A stretch of DNA of 64,000 nt from Miscanthus floridulus (taxonomy: Eukaryota; Streptophyta; Magnoliopsida; Poales; Poaceae), in NCBI RefSeq assembly GCF_019320115.1, contig NC_089595.1, positions 111,058,461 through 111,122,460 on the forward strand, given 5' to 3'. Both the position numbers and the translations under genes were made by a program. Positions 27,601 through 39,100 of this stretch are shown piece by piece. The notes beneath the pieces are model-generated. The model was not told the origin of the DNA and made no database searches. It was given only the letters and a program-made list of their open reading frames with translations. Position 1 is the first letter of the stretch; each line of letters starts with the position of its first letter.

Positions 27601-30600
27601 TACCTTCGTACCTACAACACAAAATCATCATGGTCGATTACATCCATGACTGAATTATGATACCATATAAAGTAACTGAAAACATACCCATTGACAGTGG
27701 AAGAGAGGAAAACAAGGTATGGACCAAGCATGGACTTAACAATGGGCAATGGAATAGCAGCAGCTTCATCAATAACAAGGAGTTCAACTTGAGAAAGCTT
27801 TCCATGATCATGTGGTCTCAGAAACTGCAGACATTAGCAACTCTAAGAGCCAGGTAAACTCATATTAAGCAAGGTGAGTAGTCGCAAAGCAGTTTTCTTC
27901 ATAAGTACATATATTCAATGTAGATGGAGAAATATAAGCTTTCCAAGGACAATGCATTTTTCCATTGGGATGAAATAAAATATAATCTACATTGCACAAT
28001 AAAAAAAAACTCGACCGGTGGGGGAAAGACTGCCCTGACGATTTTGCACTAAGAAACCTCAGCCAAACCGGCCGAGAAAACCCTCGAACCCTGGCCTCAC
28101 CCTATAGGGCCGCACCGTAACCTAGGCTAGCGACCACTGCCACTACCCCCAGGTAGGACTGTACCGTTACCACAGGCTGGCGCCCTGCCACTATTTTTTA
28201 GGGGCGGCACAGCAAGGGGATTTTTTTTTTTTTTGAAAGCCAGGATTTTAACCCTGGCTGGCTGTTACTACAACTCGGTGTCCAACCACCGTGTTACTAG
28301 TATTTTGATTTACGTAAATCTATTCTTTCGCCATTTACATTATTCAATGATAGGATACATATTTCTAGATTCATAACGAATTAGTGATCAATTGTTCAAG
28401 TTAGCACTATAAGTGTAGACTCCACATTCATATGAGATGCAAAGATAATAAGACGATACAAGCATTTTTACGTTATTGATTGCCAAACGAAAAAAGCAGA
28501 TAGCATAGTAAACCATAATCTCAAGTCTCAACCAGGCAGCAGGTAACCATAAAATATATATCTTGAGTAATTAAAATTGAATCGATTTGCTTCCTATTAA
28601 CAATCCCAGTGTATGTTCACACCTAACCATCCGATCAACCGCATAGGCTTAATCTTGAACTGCCTTCTGCCTCTCTCTAACAATTAATAATAACAGAAAC
28701 ACCACAACTATGGTCCATAATGATCATCATCACGATAGTTAAAAATGTGCATTGCGCTTGCTTAAACAGCATCTAAACAAGTTATTATTTTACAACATCT
28801 TGAGAAGTAATTACTGTTTGCCCTTCCCGAGGAAACTTGAGACTAAGTAATAAAATTTAAGCCCTCAAAAATGGGAACCAGCCCCAAAATTTCACAGGGG
28901 AGGCTAAGAGTCTTTAGAACGCATGAGCTGAAGTCGGTTTCCAACTTATCTGCGAAGTGAGCTTCAGGATGGAGCATCATCGTGGGTGCTTTGGATAGGA
29001 CTATCAAACACAAATGGTAGGCTTGGCAAGCAACCAAGTAATTACCTGGATTGTCTGACGATGTTGCTTATAGACATTTATTTGAATTGTTGCTTTCTTC
29101 AGTTCTGGATCGGCACTCTTCACCACATCATAATGCAAATGCTCCTGAAAGAGGAAAGAAGATGCATTAAAAATTTAAAAGCACATGTAAAGAACACAGC
29201 TACACTTTAACAACAAAACCAAATAGCAGAAAAGCACCTTGTACTCCAATGCATTTATTCCCTTGCACACAAAGTCAAACAGAGTTTTTAAGTTTTCTGG
29301 ACTTGGAGCGGTGACAAATATATTTGAATACCTAAGAAATCAAACAATTAGCACTAAGAATATTAGCACATTCGACTAAATATTGACTTCCATTGGATTG
29401 AGCTTTACCCAGCTGTTACGGCTCCAGCAATGGCAAGACCAAGGGCTGCTGATTTACCACGTCCACGAGCAGCAAGCAAAGCAACCGTACTCCTCAGGGA
29501 CTTATCCAAAATAGAGTCAAGAAAGTTGATGACAGCTTTACCCTGCAAGTGACTTTAAGTTTCAACATATGGCACAAAAATCTTTTTTTGTGAAAATATT
29601 GATGGAATTAGCATCGAACTGCACCTGATCCAGTGTGCAGCACTTTCCAATTAAAGGACCAACAGGAAAGTCTTCACGAAATTGATCCTTGAGGTCTTTC
29701 AACTCCCTCTCTCGTTTCGACAATCCCTCAGAATCCTAGGCACATGATAAAATATGCACATTGCAGAGGAATCAAATGATATGAATTACAGAAACAAAAT
29801 ATCCAAGGGATTCACCAGAACATGGAAAACTCAGCAAAGCCATTCATCATAGGATAAAAGAGAAGAAATCCTATTAGGAAAAAAAGGAATGCTTAACATA
29901 ACAATAAAGGAAATGGAATTAAGCACCCATACCTCATTGTTTGTAACTGGTTGTATGAATTTCATGTGAGATGATATCGGCAAAATGTTAAGTTCATCGT
30001 CCATCACAACACATGCTTTGCATGATGCTATAGACAGCAAGAACCTCTCATTGAACCTTGCGGCCGCTTGAGTATGAGACTCTGTTCGAAACCTTTCATG
30101 GACATCCTGTTGGCACAGAAAGAACCAAACTCAAAAATCTAATTCAGCACGAATGGGGCATGGGGCAGGTGGTATAGAGATTCTTCATTCTTAATAGACA
30201 ACATGTGGTACCCAAAAAAAAACTATCGAAGCTATCGAGTTCCTTACTTAATTGAGTGTGTATGGGTGAAAGAGAAGTGAAATGCAGAGAGGATAAACGA
30301 AACTCACCATGACCATTGTATAGAGGCTCGTGAGCGAGGACAGCGAGCGGAGCAGCAGGATTATCAAACCACCACCCTCAACTGTCTCAATGGTCCGTGC
30401 AAGAAGGTTAGGCGTCAGCGCCTCAAAGTCCTGAAGCATCATCAACAAAGAAAATTCAGCAACAAGGAAGCCGAGGATGGCAGCCTCAACCAAATGTAAT
30501 AGAAGAGAAGCTTCAGGCAGAACCTGTAGTATGCACATGCCGAACGTGTTACCAAGGACCCGCTCAGAGTCTCTGTAGAGGCAGTATGTAATGTCCGAGG

Positions 30601-31273
30601 TCTCCATGAAGAGGGAGAACGGGTCGGCCTTCTCAGGGTCCAGGAGACCCCGCTGCATGAGCTTCTTGATCTGCTTGCCGCGCTTCTTCTTGTGGCTACG
30701 GTACAGGATGAAATGGAGGACAAGTAGGGAAGTAAGTAAATACAGCACTGCACAATGCAAGCCGTGTCGTCTCAGCCAATTCATCCACCAACCGAGCAGC
30801 AAGTTAAGGGTCTGTTTGGATACACATGGCTAATTACTAGTTGGGGCTAAAAATTAGCCCAAATTAGCTATGGTTGGCTAGCTAGTTGGCTAATAACTAG
30901 TTGATGACTTGGCTAAAAAAGTAGCCCACCTATTAGCTCTCCTGTTTGGATGCACTAGAACTATTTTGGCTAATTTTTACCTAGCTAGCAATTAGGCCTT
31001 GTATCCAAACATGCCCTAAGTAAAGCAAGCGTGCGGTGGAGGAAGACGCGGCCAGTCGCAAGGGCATCACCATCACCTGCTGATCTCGAGCTTGTCGCGG
31101 TAGCACCAGAGGACGGAGGGGCGCGACTTGACGCGGAACTTGGTGAGCATGTAGTTGAGGTTGACGATCTTGTCGCGCGACTTGTCGCCGACGATGACGA
31201 ACATGGAGCGGTGCCGCTGCCGCACGCCGTTCTCGATCAGCGTGCGGATGCGCTCGTCCACCTTCTTCCTCAT
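21602..31273 (-). CDS. NAT10: RNA cytidine acetyltransferase, NAT10/Kre33 family (25 exons, 1024 aa)
   Basis: This nucleolar enzyme makes N4-acetylcytidine in 18S rRNA and certain tRNAs, using acetyl-CoA and ATP, and is needed for 40S maturation. Exons (minus): 31077-31273, 30524-30695, 30308-30430, 29933-30106, 29625-29735, 29409-29542, 29238-29331, 29046-29144, 27688-27824, 27517-27611, 27292-27415, 27125-27212, 26887-26986, 26747-26799, 25633-25809, 25512-25549, 24735-24822, 23817-23996, 23608-23716, 23331-23400, 23111-23258, 22836-22964, 22619-22744, 22372-22437, 21602-21844. Sum 3075 nt, all phases consistent. Visible parts: N-terminal DUF1726-like region (MRKKVDERIRTLIENG), helicase P-loop ARGRGKSAA (about 284-292), VIDEAAAIPLP box, GNAT acetyl-CoA loop LGYGSAA (about 627-633), acidic loop, Lys-rich C-terminal tail. 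The length equals human NAT10. Introns host two full-length SINEs and a truncated one. The exon 17 donor (AAG|GTTCGA) is weak. Confidence 0.96.
22084..22196 (-). mobile_element. 5'-truncated SINE (16-bp TSD) in the last NAT10 intron
   Basis: A 113-bp segment, on the minus strand from CCTGGAAACAGCCTC to GGGGCTGCC, is flanked by TCTTGAAGAAAGAAAG at 22068-22083 and 22197-22212. The 3' end (GCGGGAGCTATGTGTACTGG) resembles the ends of the SINEs at 26006 and 38373. The tRNA-like head is missing, so this is a truncated insertion. The right TSD is extended into a GAAA microsatellite. Confidence 0.75.
25217..25480 (+). mobile_element. tRNA-derived SINE, full length, perfect 15-bp TSD, in NAT10 intron 16
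   Basis: The head GGGCCTCTAGTCCAACTGGTTAGAGCG carries a Pol III A box, and GGATTCGACTCC is a B box, both on the plus strand. The body ends with CCTCGCAGGTCCAG and a T run. Flanks ATACAAACGGAAGCA occur at 25202-25216 and 25481-25495 without mismatch. It is antisense to NAT10. This is a different SINE family from the 26006 and 38373 copies. Confidence 0.9.
26006..26186 (-). mobile_element. tRNA-derived SINE, 17-bp TSD, in NAT10 intron 14
   Basis: On the minus strand the head GGCCTGGTGCAAGCGGTAGAG gives the A box and GGTTCGAGTC the B box. The 3' end is GGGAGCTCTCTGCACTGGG then GCGCCC and a T run. Flanks GATACAAAAAGAATTAA at 25989-26005 and 26187-26203 match perfectly. It is sense-oriented within NAT10. 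Confidence 0.9.
28000..28305. repeat. Dispersed repeat, SINE-like, in NAT10 intron 8
   Basis: A GC-richer block with CTCGACCGGTGGGGGAAAGACTGCCC at one end and, on the minus strand, GGTTAAAATCC, which looks like a decayed Pol III B box after an A-box-like TTGGACACCGAG. It has internal T and A runs. Boundaries and target duplications are not clear. Confidence 0.35.
30808..31016. mobile_element. Tourist-like MITE in NAT10 intron 1 (TSD TAA)
   Basis: The termini GGGTCTGTTTGGATACA and TGTATCCAAACATGCCC form an inverted repeat. TAA flanks both sides (30805-30807, 31017-31019). The internal CTAATTACTAGTTGG / GCTAGCTAGTTGGCTAA repeats and the 209-bp length suit a PIF/Harbinger-derived MITE. Confidence 0.8.
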
Positions 31274-31777
31274 CCTGCCGCAGCTCCTACCTGCTGTCGC
31301 CGGCGGCGGCTGTTTCCGAGGGGGGCGGTGGGGGGGGTTTAGCTAGGGTTTAGCCGCCTCGCAGACGCCGGCCTGAATCGGTGAAGGCGCGGGCGGGAGG
31401 ACGGAGAAGGGGACAGGGGATGATGTGTGATGGGAGCGTGGACGGCGGGATGGGGGCGCACGTTTGAGATTGCCCCCTAGTTTTTATTAGGGAGCGCGAT
31501 ACTGGGCTGTAGATTGGGCTGGGCTTTTTAAGAGCAGAGCAACTCCCAATTCCTGTCTTTCTTTTTGGCAGCGAGGTAAGCCTACAACAGAAAAAATAAA
31601 ACAAGTGCTCAAAAAAAAATACAAGCCTATTTGCATGTCTATTTCTAACGTGGATGTTAGCATGGCTATATTATTATCGGTGCCCAAAAGGCCATCGAGT
31701 CAATGTGATCGCTAGCTTTGGAATTGCGTAATAATCCCTATTTGCATGTCTGACATTCCATAAAAAGGACGTAAACA

Positions 31778-31882
31778 CCGCTTTGCTGAAAAAACAAGCC
31801 GAAATACTGTTCCGGCTGATTTGTTGGGAGAGAAAAACGTTGTTTCAGCTGAAAAAACAAGCTGAAAAGTACGGAACGGGGG
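31778..31882. mobile_element. Small hAT-like MITE fragment
   Basis: GCTGAAAAAACAAGCCGAAA at one end and TTCAGCTGAAAAAACAAGC at the other surround CTGATTTGTTGGGAGAG. The same internal pattern recurs at 50280-50370. No clear target duplication. Confidence 0.45.
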
Positions 31883-31892
31883 AGAATTTTAG

Positions 31893-32713
31893 GGGCTGTT
31901 TGTTTACCTAGCCCATGCCCTCCGCCAGGCCCAACCCATGCAACACGTTTGTTTGATCCTTGGCCGCACGAGCGTTAAAGCACCCACGGGCCTGGCTCCA
32001 GAGTTTCGTTTCTACTGGCCCTGGGCCCTGGCTGGCTTGAGCGCTGACGCGTGAGATGGGGCTATACCTCCTTTCAGCCACGGCCCCTTCTGGACTTCTC
32101 GCGCACCACGACCGCTACGGCACCGCCGCCTCCACCGCGCCTCTCTTTCTCAGCTCCTCTTTTATCTTGGCCGCCGGACGGACAGGGCTGGCATGCAAGG
32201 AGGATGAGAGCGCTCGCCATGGCCGTCGCCCTCGCCATGCTTCGTGTCCACGGGCTGCACTTGGGAGCGCCGACGCGGAAGCTCGACGCGGAGCGCATGG
32301 AACGCCGCGAGCCCGAGCAACGCCTGTCACGCCACGGCGGCGATGGGGCGCTCCCCCATCGGGCGGCCCAGCTGGCGGAGTAGGCCCACGAGGGAGCCCC
32401 CGGGCATGAGCTCCAGCTTAGAGACGCACAACGTGGGGGTCGTTCGCCGCGCCGCGGCCGTCGTGCTCGCTCTGCGTCGCCACGGGGCTAGCTACCGCGC
32501 GCGAGCTGCGGCTCGAGGGCCACGCGCCCATCGTGTTCGAGCGCGCCCACGCTCGTGCCGGTGGAGTTGCTCAGGCCACGGTAGTAGAGTGTTCGATGAA
32601 ATGGCTTGAAGGGTGAGGTGGTAACATTACCAGAATTTCCTATATGCATCTGTGCAGCCAAACAAACACAATCTCTATTTGGCTCGGCTCATTTTGGTTC
32701 AGGGAAACAAACG
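31893..32713. mobile_element. Possible non-autonomous transposon with GC-rich cargo
   Basis: The left end GGGGCTGTTTGTTTACC and right end GGGAAACAAACGCGAG are loosely inverted, and a second inverted word (CAAACAAACACAATCTC) lies inside the right end. The interior (32050-32600) is GC-rich with overlapping open frames on both strands that match nothing I know. It may be captured gene sequence. Evidence is weak. Confidence 0.3.
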
Positions 32714-34157
32714 CGAGAGGTTGTACCATGGGAGCCGAGCCTGGCCAGCTGGCCGTGTTGGGCAGAACCTGCATGTCTGCATCCGGCCGTTGTGTTGCGG
32801 CGACGCAGAAATTCCGTGCCGCGACGGCGAACTACTGGTCTGTTCTTCGCCGAGGAAAAGAAGAAGACACGGCAGCTGGGTCGCCTGGGCCCCGCGGCGG
32901 CGACGTGTCTGGCCAGCGTCCCGGCGCACACACATACCCGGCCAACCATCTCCGTTTGCCCACGTCGCCCCTTCTCCCAGCACACGTTTCTGATTCATTC
33001 ATGTTTGGCCCCCGCCTCCCCGCCCGTGGCTACTGAACTGGTGTATGCAATTTTGAAATGAACTCACGTTGTTTTTTTTTAAATTGACTAATTTATAATG
33101 CAGGTTTAGGCAGGAATGGAGATAGTTTGAAGGCATCTGCCCCTGGTAGCGACTAGTGTGAAGACAGAAGAATGGTCGAGGAAAAGACAGGAAGCAAAGG
33201 TGCTCGCACACCACTCGGAGCTCAAGGAGTGTGTACCATTCTCAGACACTAATCCCAATCCCATACGTCAATTTCGAAAATATCTTATGTGGCATTTTTG
33301 CCGATCCGGCCCCTCAGTGGCATGCGAAATTCGTTAGTTGTGTTGCGTCACGTTCTTGTACTATGATAGGAAGAATTGTGTTCTTGCCATTGTTCAGTAC
33401 TTCAATTGTGATTTTGCCCTTATTTTTTTAACTTTGTGTTTTTGCCCTTGTTATTTTGAACTGAAGTGTCCGTATACCCCTACTTTGGACGTCCGTCAGA
33501 TGGCCATCGAATAGATGAATTAAAAAAATTCCAATCCTGAAAAGGAAAGTCCAAATGCCAACACTGCCCCTTATCCTTTCTGGCTGTTTCTCGACTCCAT
33601 CGGACCGCATCGGAGAGGGAGGGAGCGGGCGGCGCAGTTCCAGGCGGCGGAGCGTGCGGTGTGGGTGCGGCGGCTCGAAGCAGCGTCGGCATTAGGGCGG
33701 GCGGAGCAGGTGCGGCATCGGGGCGACGTGGGCGCGGAGCGGGCCGGGGCGCAGGGGCGGGCGGAGCGGCATCAGGGCGGGCGGAGCGGGCGGCGCCTGG
33801 CCGCGGGTCTCCGCGGCGCCCGTCTCCGGCTCCCGACGGGTGAGCGACCGCGCCCGCCTTGAATTGAATCCTTCCTTATTGGTGCGAGATAGGCGCGTGG
33901 CTTAGGTCTGCTACGTGGATGGCGCCGATGACAGCTTAACGCACGGGATCTGTCATATCGACCAACATGGAAGAGCAAAGGTGGTTTCAGCAAACCCTAA
34001 CCATTATCTACTGTTGGGTTTTTTTTGCCAGAGTGAGTGCATTGTTGATGGTTTGAGTTGGATAAACTAACCGCATACTACTTCTGTGGTTTGTAGGCCA
34101 AATCACAGGGGTATACGAGTTGTAGTTAGAATTCGATATTTTTTCAGCTTGTCAGAC
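32714..34157 (+). other. Intergenic and 5' leader of a Mutator-like element
   Basis: No conserved gene. 33280-33480 carries the AATTGTGATTTTGCCCTT / GTGTTTTTGCCCTTG pattern seen in terminal regions of grass MULEs. 33600-33860 is GC-rich leader with chance ORFs. It probably belongs to the transposase fragment that follows. Confidence 0.4.
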
Positions 34158-35617
34158 AATGGTCCAAAGTCATGGTAGCAGGGTAAAACTTTGCCAACTA
34201 AAGTTGTTGATGACATACATAGCTTTGGGCTGCTGCAGTTGGTTGATTTCGTAGCTGAGCATTGCATGTGGGGGTCTAAGCAATACATAACCTTATGGCG
34301 TGATTTAGAAAATGATTCATTTGAGATGAAAACTGATGAACATCTTTTAGAGTGGTTTGTACTCAATGTAGACAAGGGGGTAGCTTGCATCAATGCCCAG
34401 ATAAATGATTTTGAAGGGCCACTGCAGTTTCACCAACCAAACGTAGGTGTCATCCTAATGTGAGGAGTAGAATACACCTAATTGAGGGGAGCACAAATGA
34501 GGTAGCCACCACAAATGAGGGAGCAACAAATGATGATGATGATGATGAGGGGGTAGGAGATGATGATGAGGGGGTAGGAGATGAGGAGGAGGTTGGAGAT
34601 GATGATAAGGGGGTAGGAGATGAGGAGGAGGTTGGAGATGATGATAAGGGCATATTCTCTGACAGCAGCTATGACACTGATTTAGGAGCATCTTCCGACT
34701 CTGATGATGATTACTCTGATCCAGAGTTTGATCCTGATGGTGAAATACTTGATGATGTAGATGAGTATGATGCTCCCATGTTTTCGTATGATCCTAATGA
34801 TCCATGCATTGATGTAGATGTGGTGTTTCCAGATGTTGATCAGTGCAAGTCTGCAGTTACACATCACGCTATCTTGCATGACCATGCTTTTAAGGTTGTC
34901 AAAAAAGATCAAGAAAGATTCAGAGCCATATGCAAGAGAGCTGATGAGGGTTGTAAGTGGTCTTTTTCGCGTCTACAAGCAAGAAGTACGTTTGATGCAA
35001 GGTAATTTGATCCTCTTTCCATAATGTAGTGTATTGACTTGAGATGTAATTTGCTAACAAAATGTTGGATTGTCATTATTATGTTGTAGGTGAAGACAAG
35101 TGGACCAAAGCACACTTATGGTTCTTTCAACAAGTGTGGTCAGTCCATGGCCTCAAATAGATGGGTTTGTGATAGAGTTGTGGACTTACTGCGGGATGAC
35201 CCTGAAATGGGTCCAAAGGGATTGCAAGATGAGTTAAAGAAGAAGTACTCAGTGGATGTTCCATATGATAGAGTCTATAGAGAAAAGATGAGAGCACTTG
35301 ATATCATATATGGGAAGTGGGAAGATTCTTATGACTTGATTCCTACTTATCAAGCTAAGCTTCTGAGGTCAGTGCCTGGCAGTGTGGTTGAAATGGAGAC
35401 TGAAGAGCACAATGGCCATGTATGTTTCATGAGATTCTTTGTTGCTCTAAAGTCATGCATTGATGGGTTTTTACAAGGATGCAGACCATACATTGCCATG
35501 GATGCAGCTCACTTGACAGGCAGGTTAAGAGGTCAGTTAGCAGTAGCTGTTGCAGTAGATGGTCACAATTGGTTATTCCCAGTGGCATATGGGGTGATTG
35601 AGACCGAGTCCAACTAG
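34158..35617 (+). pseudogene. Mutator-like (MULE) transposase, truncated and frameshifted
   Basis: N-terminal part: LPTKVVDDIHSFGLLQLVDF...CINAQINDFEGPLQF (34158-34440). After a one-base shift it continues as CHPNVRSRIHLIEG with a run of Asp/Glu-rich repeats (34530-34650). The MuDR-type DNA-binding block is VVFPDVDQCKSAVTHHAI...FRAICKRADEGCKWSF (34820-34970). After an intron-like break at about 35003-35089 come the zinc-free linker and the start of the MULE transposase domain, with RPYIAMDAAHLTGRLRGQLA (the first catalytic Asp) and VDGHNWLFPVAYGVIETES. It stops at 35617, before the second and third acidic residues, so it is catalytically dead. Confidence 0.9.
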
Positions 35618-36136
35618 GTTAAAACTCTATTTTCTACGCTACTAGTGTCTTGATCTCACTTTATGACATGACATTGAAATTATTATCATGGGTCAAGCTG
35701 TAAAAATGTTGACGGTATATAGAGAAACAAAGATACAAAGAACAGTTTCTTCCTGAGCGAATGACCTCATGCAAAACCCCGGATCCTATGGCCAGCATAG
35801 ATACACAAAGCCCCCTTTCTACCTTAAAAAAAAGAAAGAAAGAAAGAAAAAGCCCCCTTTCTCCTCCGCATACTCCATCCATATTTAAATGGCGCAGTGC
35901 GTGCTCCGTGCTGTGCTGCCTTGGAGCTCAGTCCGCCTCCACCTCGAGGAGACGGAGAAAAAAATCCCAACCACCTGATTGATTCGCACACGAAATCTAT
36001 CACAGTCAAGTATCATCTCAAGGTCCAAAGATTTTGGTATCCCTGGTCCTGGGAGCTCCAGCTCCAGCTCCAAGCGCTTTAGCTCGATTCAATTCCTTCT
36101 TCAATTGCTGTGTGGGCGTCTCCATCCCTGCCCGAG
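35618..36136 (+). other. Promoter and 5' UTR region of the SPS gene
   Basis: There is no separate gene. The truncated MULE ends at the left border. A TATTTAAA lies at 35882-35889, about 250 bp upstream of the SPS start codon. Confidence 0.5.
35882..35889 (+). promoter_or_regulatory. Possible TATA box of the SPS gene
   Basis: TATTTAAA in the first AT-rich patch upstream of the SPS reading frame. The spacing to the ATG at 36137 is long but acceptable. No other candidate is closer. Confidence 0.4.
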
Positions 36137-39100
36137 ATGCTGTCTCTGAGCTGCCCAGGGGTGTCGTCCATGAGCAAGACGGCGTTCGACTTGGGGCAGC
36201 TGGTGCCCCCCTGCGGCAGCCGCTGTCCCAGCGCGCGGGCGGCGCCCAGACGGCGGCGCACGCCATGTGTTTGCTTCGTTGCCTCACTGGCCACCGCCCA
36301 GCCTGGTCTGCTCCTCGCCTCCTCTCCTCTCTCGTTTTCTGCTGCTTAAGCTTGATTGCCTTGCCGTGTAAAATCCGAGTGCTTTAGCTTGGTTTCAGTG
36401 GCAGTGCTGGACTGATGTGCTTACCGACCGGTGTGTCTGTGCAGGAACTGCGGCTGTTGATGTGCCGGCACGGACGATTCCTGCTGTGACAACAGCAAGC
36501 GCCCCTGAACGCATTTCTGTTTCTTCTCTGCTCGAGGTTGTCTCGGACGACTTGCTCAGCCTCAATAACAATCTCAAATCGGTGAGCTTATTCTAGAAGC
36601 CATATAGTTTAGGTTCCTTTTTCTTCTCCTTCTTTTCAGAATTCAGAGAACGCATGTTTAGGCTATGCGCGCGTGAACTGTCAAATTTATCTTTTTTCGT
36701 GATTGCAATTGATAACCATATATAGTTATGATTGTGACTTATGGGGAAGGCCATTAATGCATACTCATATTCTACATTTGGCTGCACATTTGCTTTGGTG
36801 TTTCTTTAGAATGTGTTTTCAAATCTATAGCCATCATGTTAACAGGCTACATCATTCGAAATTACCTTTGTCTTTAAGTAAAATATTCCAGTAGAATGTG
36901 TTCCTCAAGGGTTCCTAGTTCATGGAATTTCCGGTAAAATATTCAATGAAACTCTAAAGTAAAATAAGTAACCATCATATGCTCACCGTGAGTGTGCATG
37001 GTTGCACCTGATCTTTGAAGTGCCCTGCAAGATGACAGGAATACAGAGATGACTAAAGGCATTAAAAGCCGCCTCCATCCCTTTCAAGGGGATATGTGTT
37101 TCTTCATGTATTGGTCTCATATTTTGATGACTTGGAGCTTAGAGCACCAAGAGTGGGCTGAAGGATTTTGCAGTTCTGCTCGCTCTAACTTGTCATTTTT
37201 TTGTGGCCTCTGTAACTTCCACCACTGGGCTTTTCTGTCCTTTTCTGCAAACTTCAGTTTATTTCTTGAATTTTGACATGCTTCGAGAACTTATATATTT
37301 TTTAAAGTTTCATGGATCCATCAATCCAACTAAAATATCAAATAGGGCTGATTTTTTTTTTTGCTCGAACACGTATAGTATAGAACTGAAAATAAGAAGT
37401 ACAGTCAATACTTGAGCACTTTCCCAGTCCTCATGATTCCTAGGCTCCACCAGGCCTCAGAAGTTTTTTCTTTGACATGTTCCTCAAGCGTTCCTAGTTC
37501 ATGGAATTTCTTTAAGACAAAATATTCTCATGAAACTCCAAAGTAAAATAAGTAACATCATATGCTATCAGCAACTGTCCAATTCCATGGTTGCTCCGGG
37601 TCTTTGAAAGTGGCCTACAAAATGACAGGAATGCATATATTATTAGACATTAATAGTTTCTTCCATCCCTTTCAAGGGGACATGTATCTTCTTCATGTAG
37701 TGGTCTCATATTTTGACAAGTTGGAGCTCAGAACACCAGAAGTGACCGGTGGAGTTTGCAATTCTGCTTGCTATAACTTGTCAATTTTTTTGTGGCCTTC
37801 ATAACATCTTCCACTGCCCTTTTTGTCCTTTTCTGCAAACCTTTAGTTTCTTCAATGTTAACATGCTTCGAGATTTTTTTTGAAGTTTAGTTTCAGGCAT
37901 CCATCTATACAACTAAATCTCAAGTAGGGCTGAAAGTAAGAAATACACACACTCATACTTCAGCGCTTCCCCACTCCTCATATAGTCATATCTAGGATCC
38001 ACCAGGCCTATGACATTGACTCAAAGTGAGTCACAATTAGTCAATTATTATTTTCTAAAGTTGTGATGTCCAGTGGCGTTAGGACCAAAGAGGGCCATGG
38101 CCACCCCTAAGCTAGACAAATTCTTAATGGAGTATTTATTTTCATTCATTTAAGCGCTGACAAGATACTAATCTGTCCCCACTCTACTTCCATTTCATGA
38201 TATATTGTCCCCACTCTTTTCTTGTCCAAGCTCTACCACTGGTGATTGCCATGTCTTGGACTAAGACCTTGAGCTTTGACAATATAATAAGTTTCATGAC
38301 ACAACAATTCTCCTAAACGCTTAAGGTTTTGGGAAAGGTGGACGATATACTCATACTACACATTTTTGGTTGGGCGTACCCAGTGCAGAGAGCTCCCGCT
38401 CTGTGCGGGGTCTGGGGAAGGGTGTTAGTGGCAAGCCTTACCCTCGTCTGTGCAATGCGAGGAGACCGCGACTCGAACACGGGACCTTCCGGTCACAGGC
38501 GGTAAGACTCTACCGCTTGCACCAGGCCCACCCTTCATACTACACATTTTTGGTTGAATGCAAAAAATATTTTCCTTAAGAACTTCTTGGACTAAGGCCT
38601 TGAGCTTTGACAACATAATAAGTTTCATGCACACAGCAACTTTCCTAAACACTTAAGGTTTTGGGAAAGGTGGACGATATGCTCATACTACACATTTTTT
38701 GTCCTGAATGCAAAATTTTTTTTTCCTTAAGAACTATATGATGATACATCGCAGCTTTACAATCCATCTATAGATCTTTGTTCTTCATATAAATAAGGCC
38801 TAAAATTTCAGAGCATTAAAATCAAATAACATGCCTGCTCTAATTTGCAATCTGCAACAGCTGTACACATGACTGCTGAAGATTATTTTAGCACTTCGTG
38901 CTTAATGAGCTCCTATCTGCCACAGTGATAACTGATATAACTTCAACAGCTTGTTGGTGCAGAAAATCCAGTTTTAGTTTCTGCAGCAGAACAAATTTTC
39001 GGTGCTGGTGGAAAGAGATTAAGACCAGCATTAGTTTTTCTGGTGTCCAGAGCAACTGCTGAATTAGCTGCTTTGTCGTAAGTTCCTTTCTCTGCTATAG

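Noticed and set aside
32051..33061. Several overlapping ORFs of 100-150 codons
   Set aside because: Multiple frames on both strands are open because of GC content. No recognisable motif, so no gene is called.
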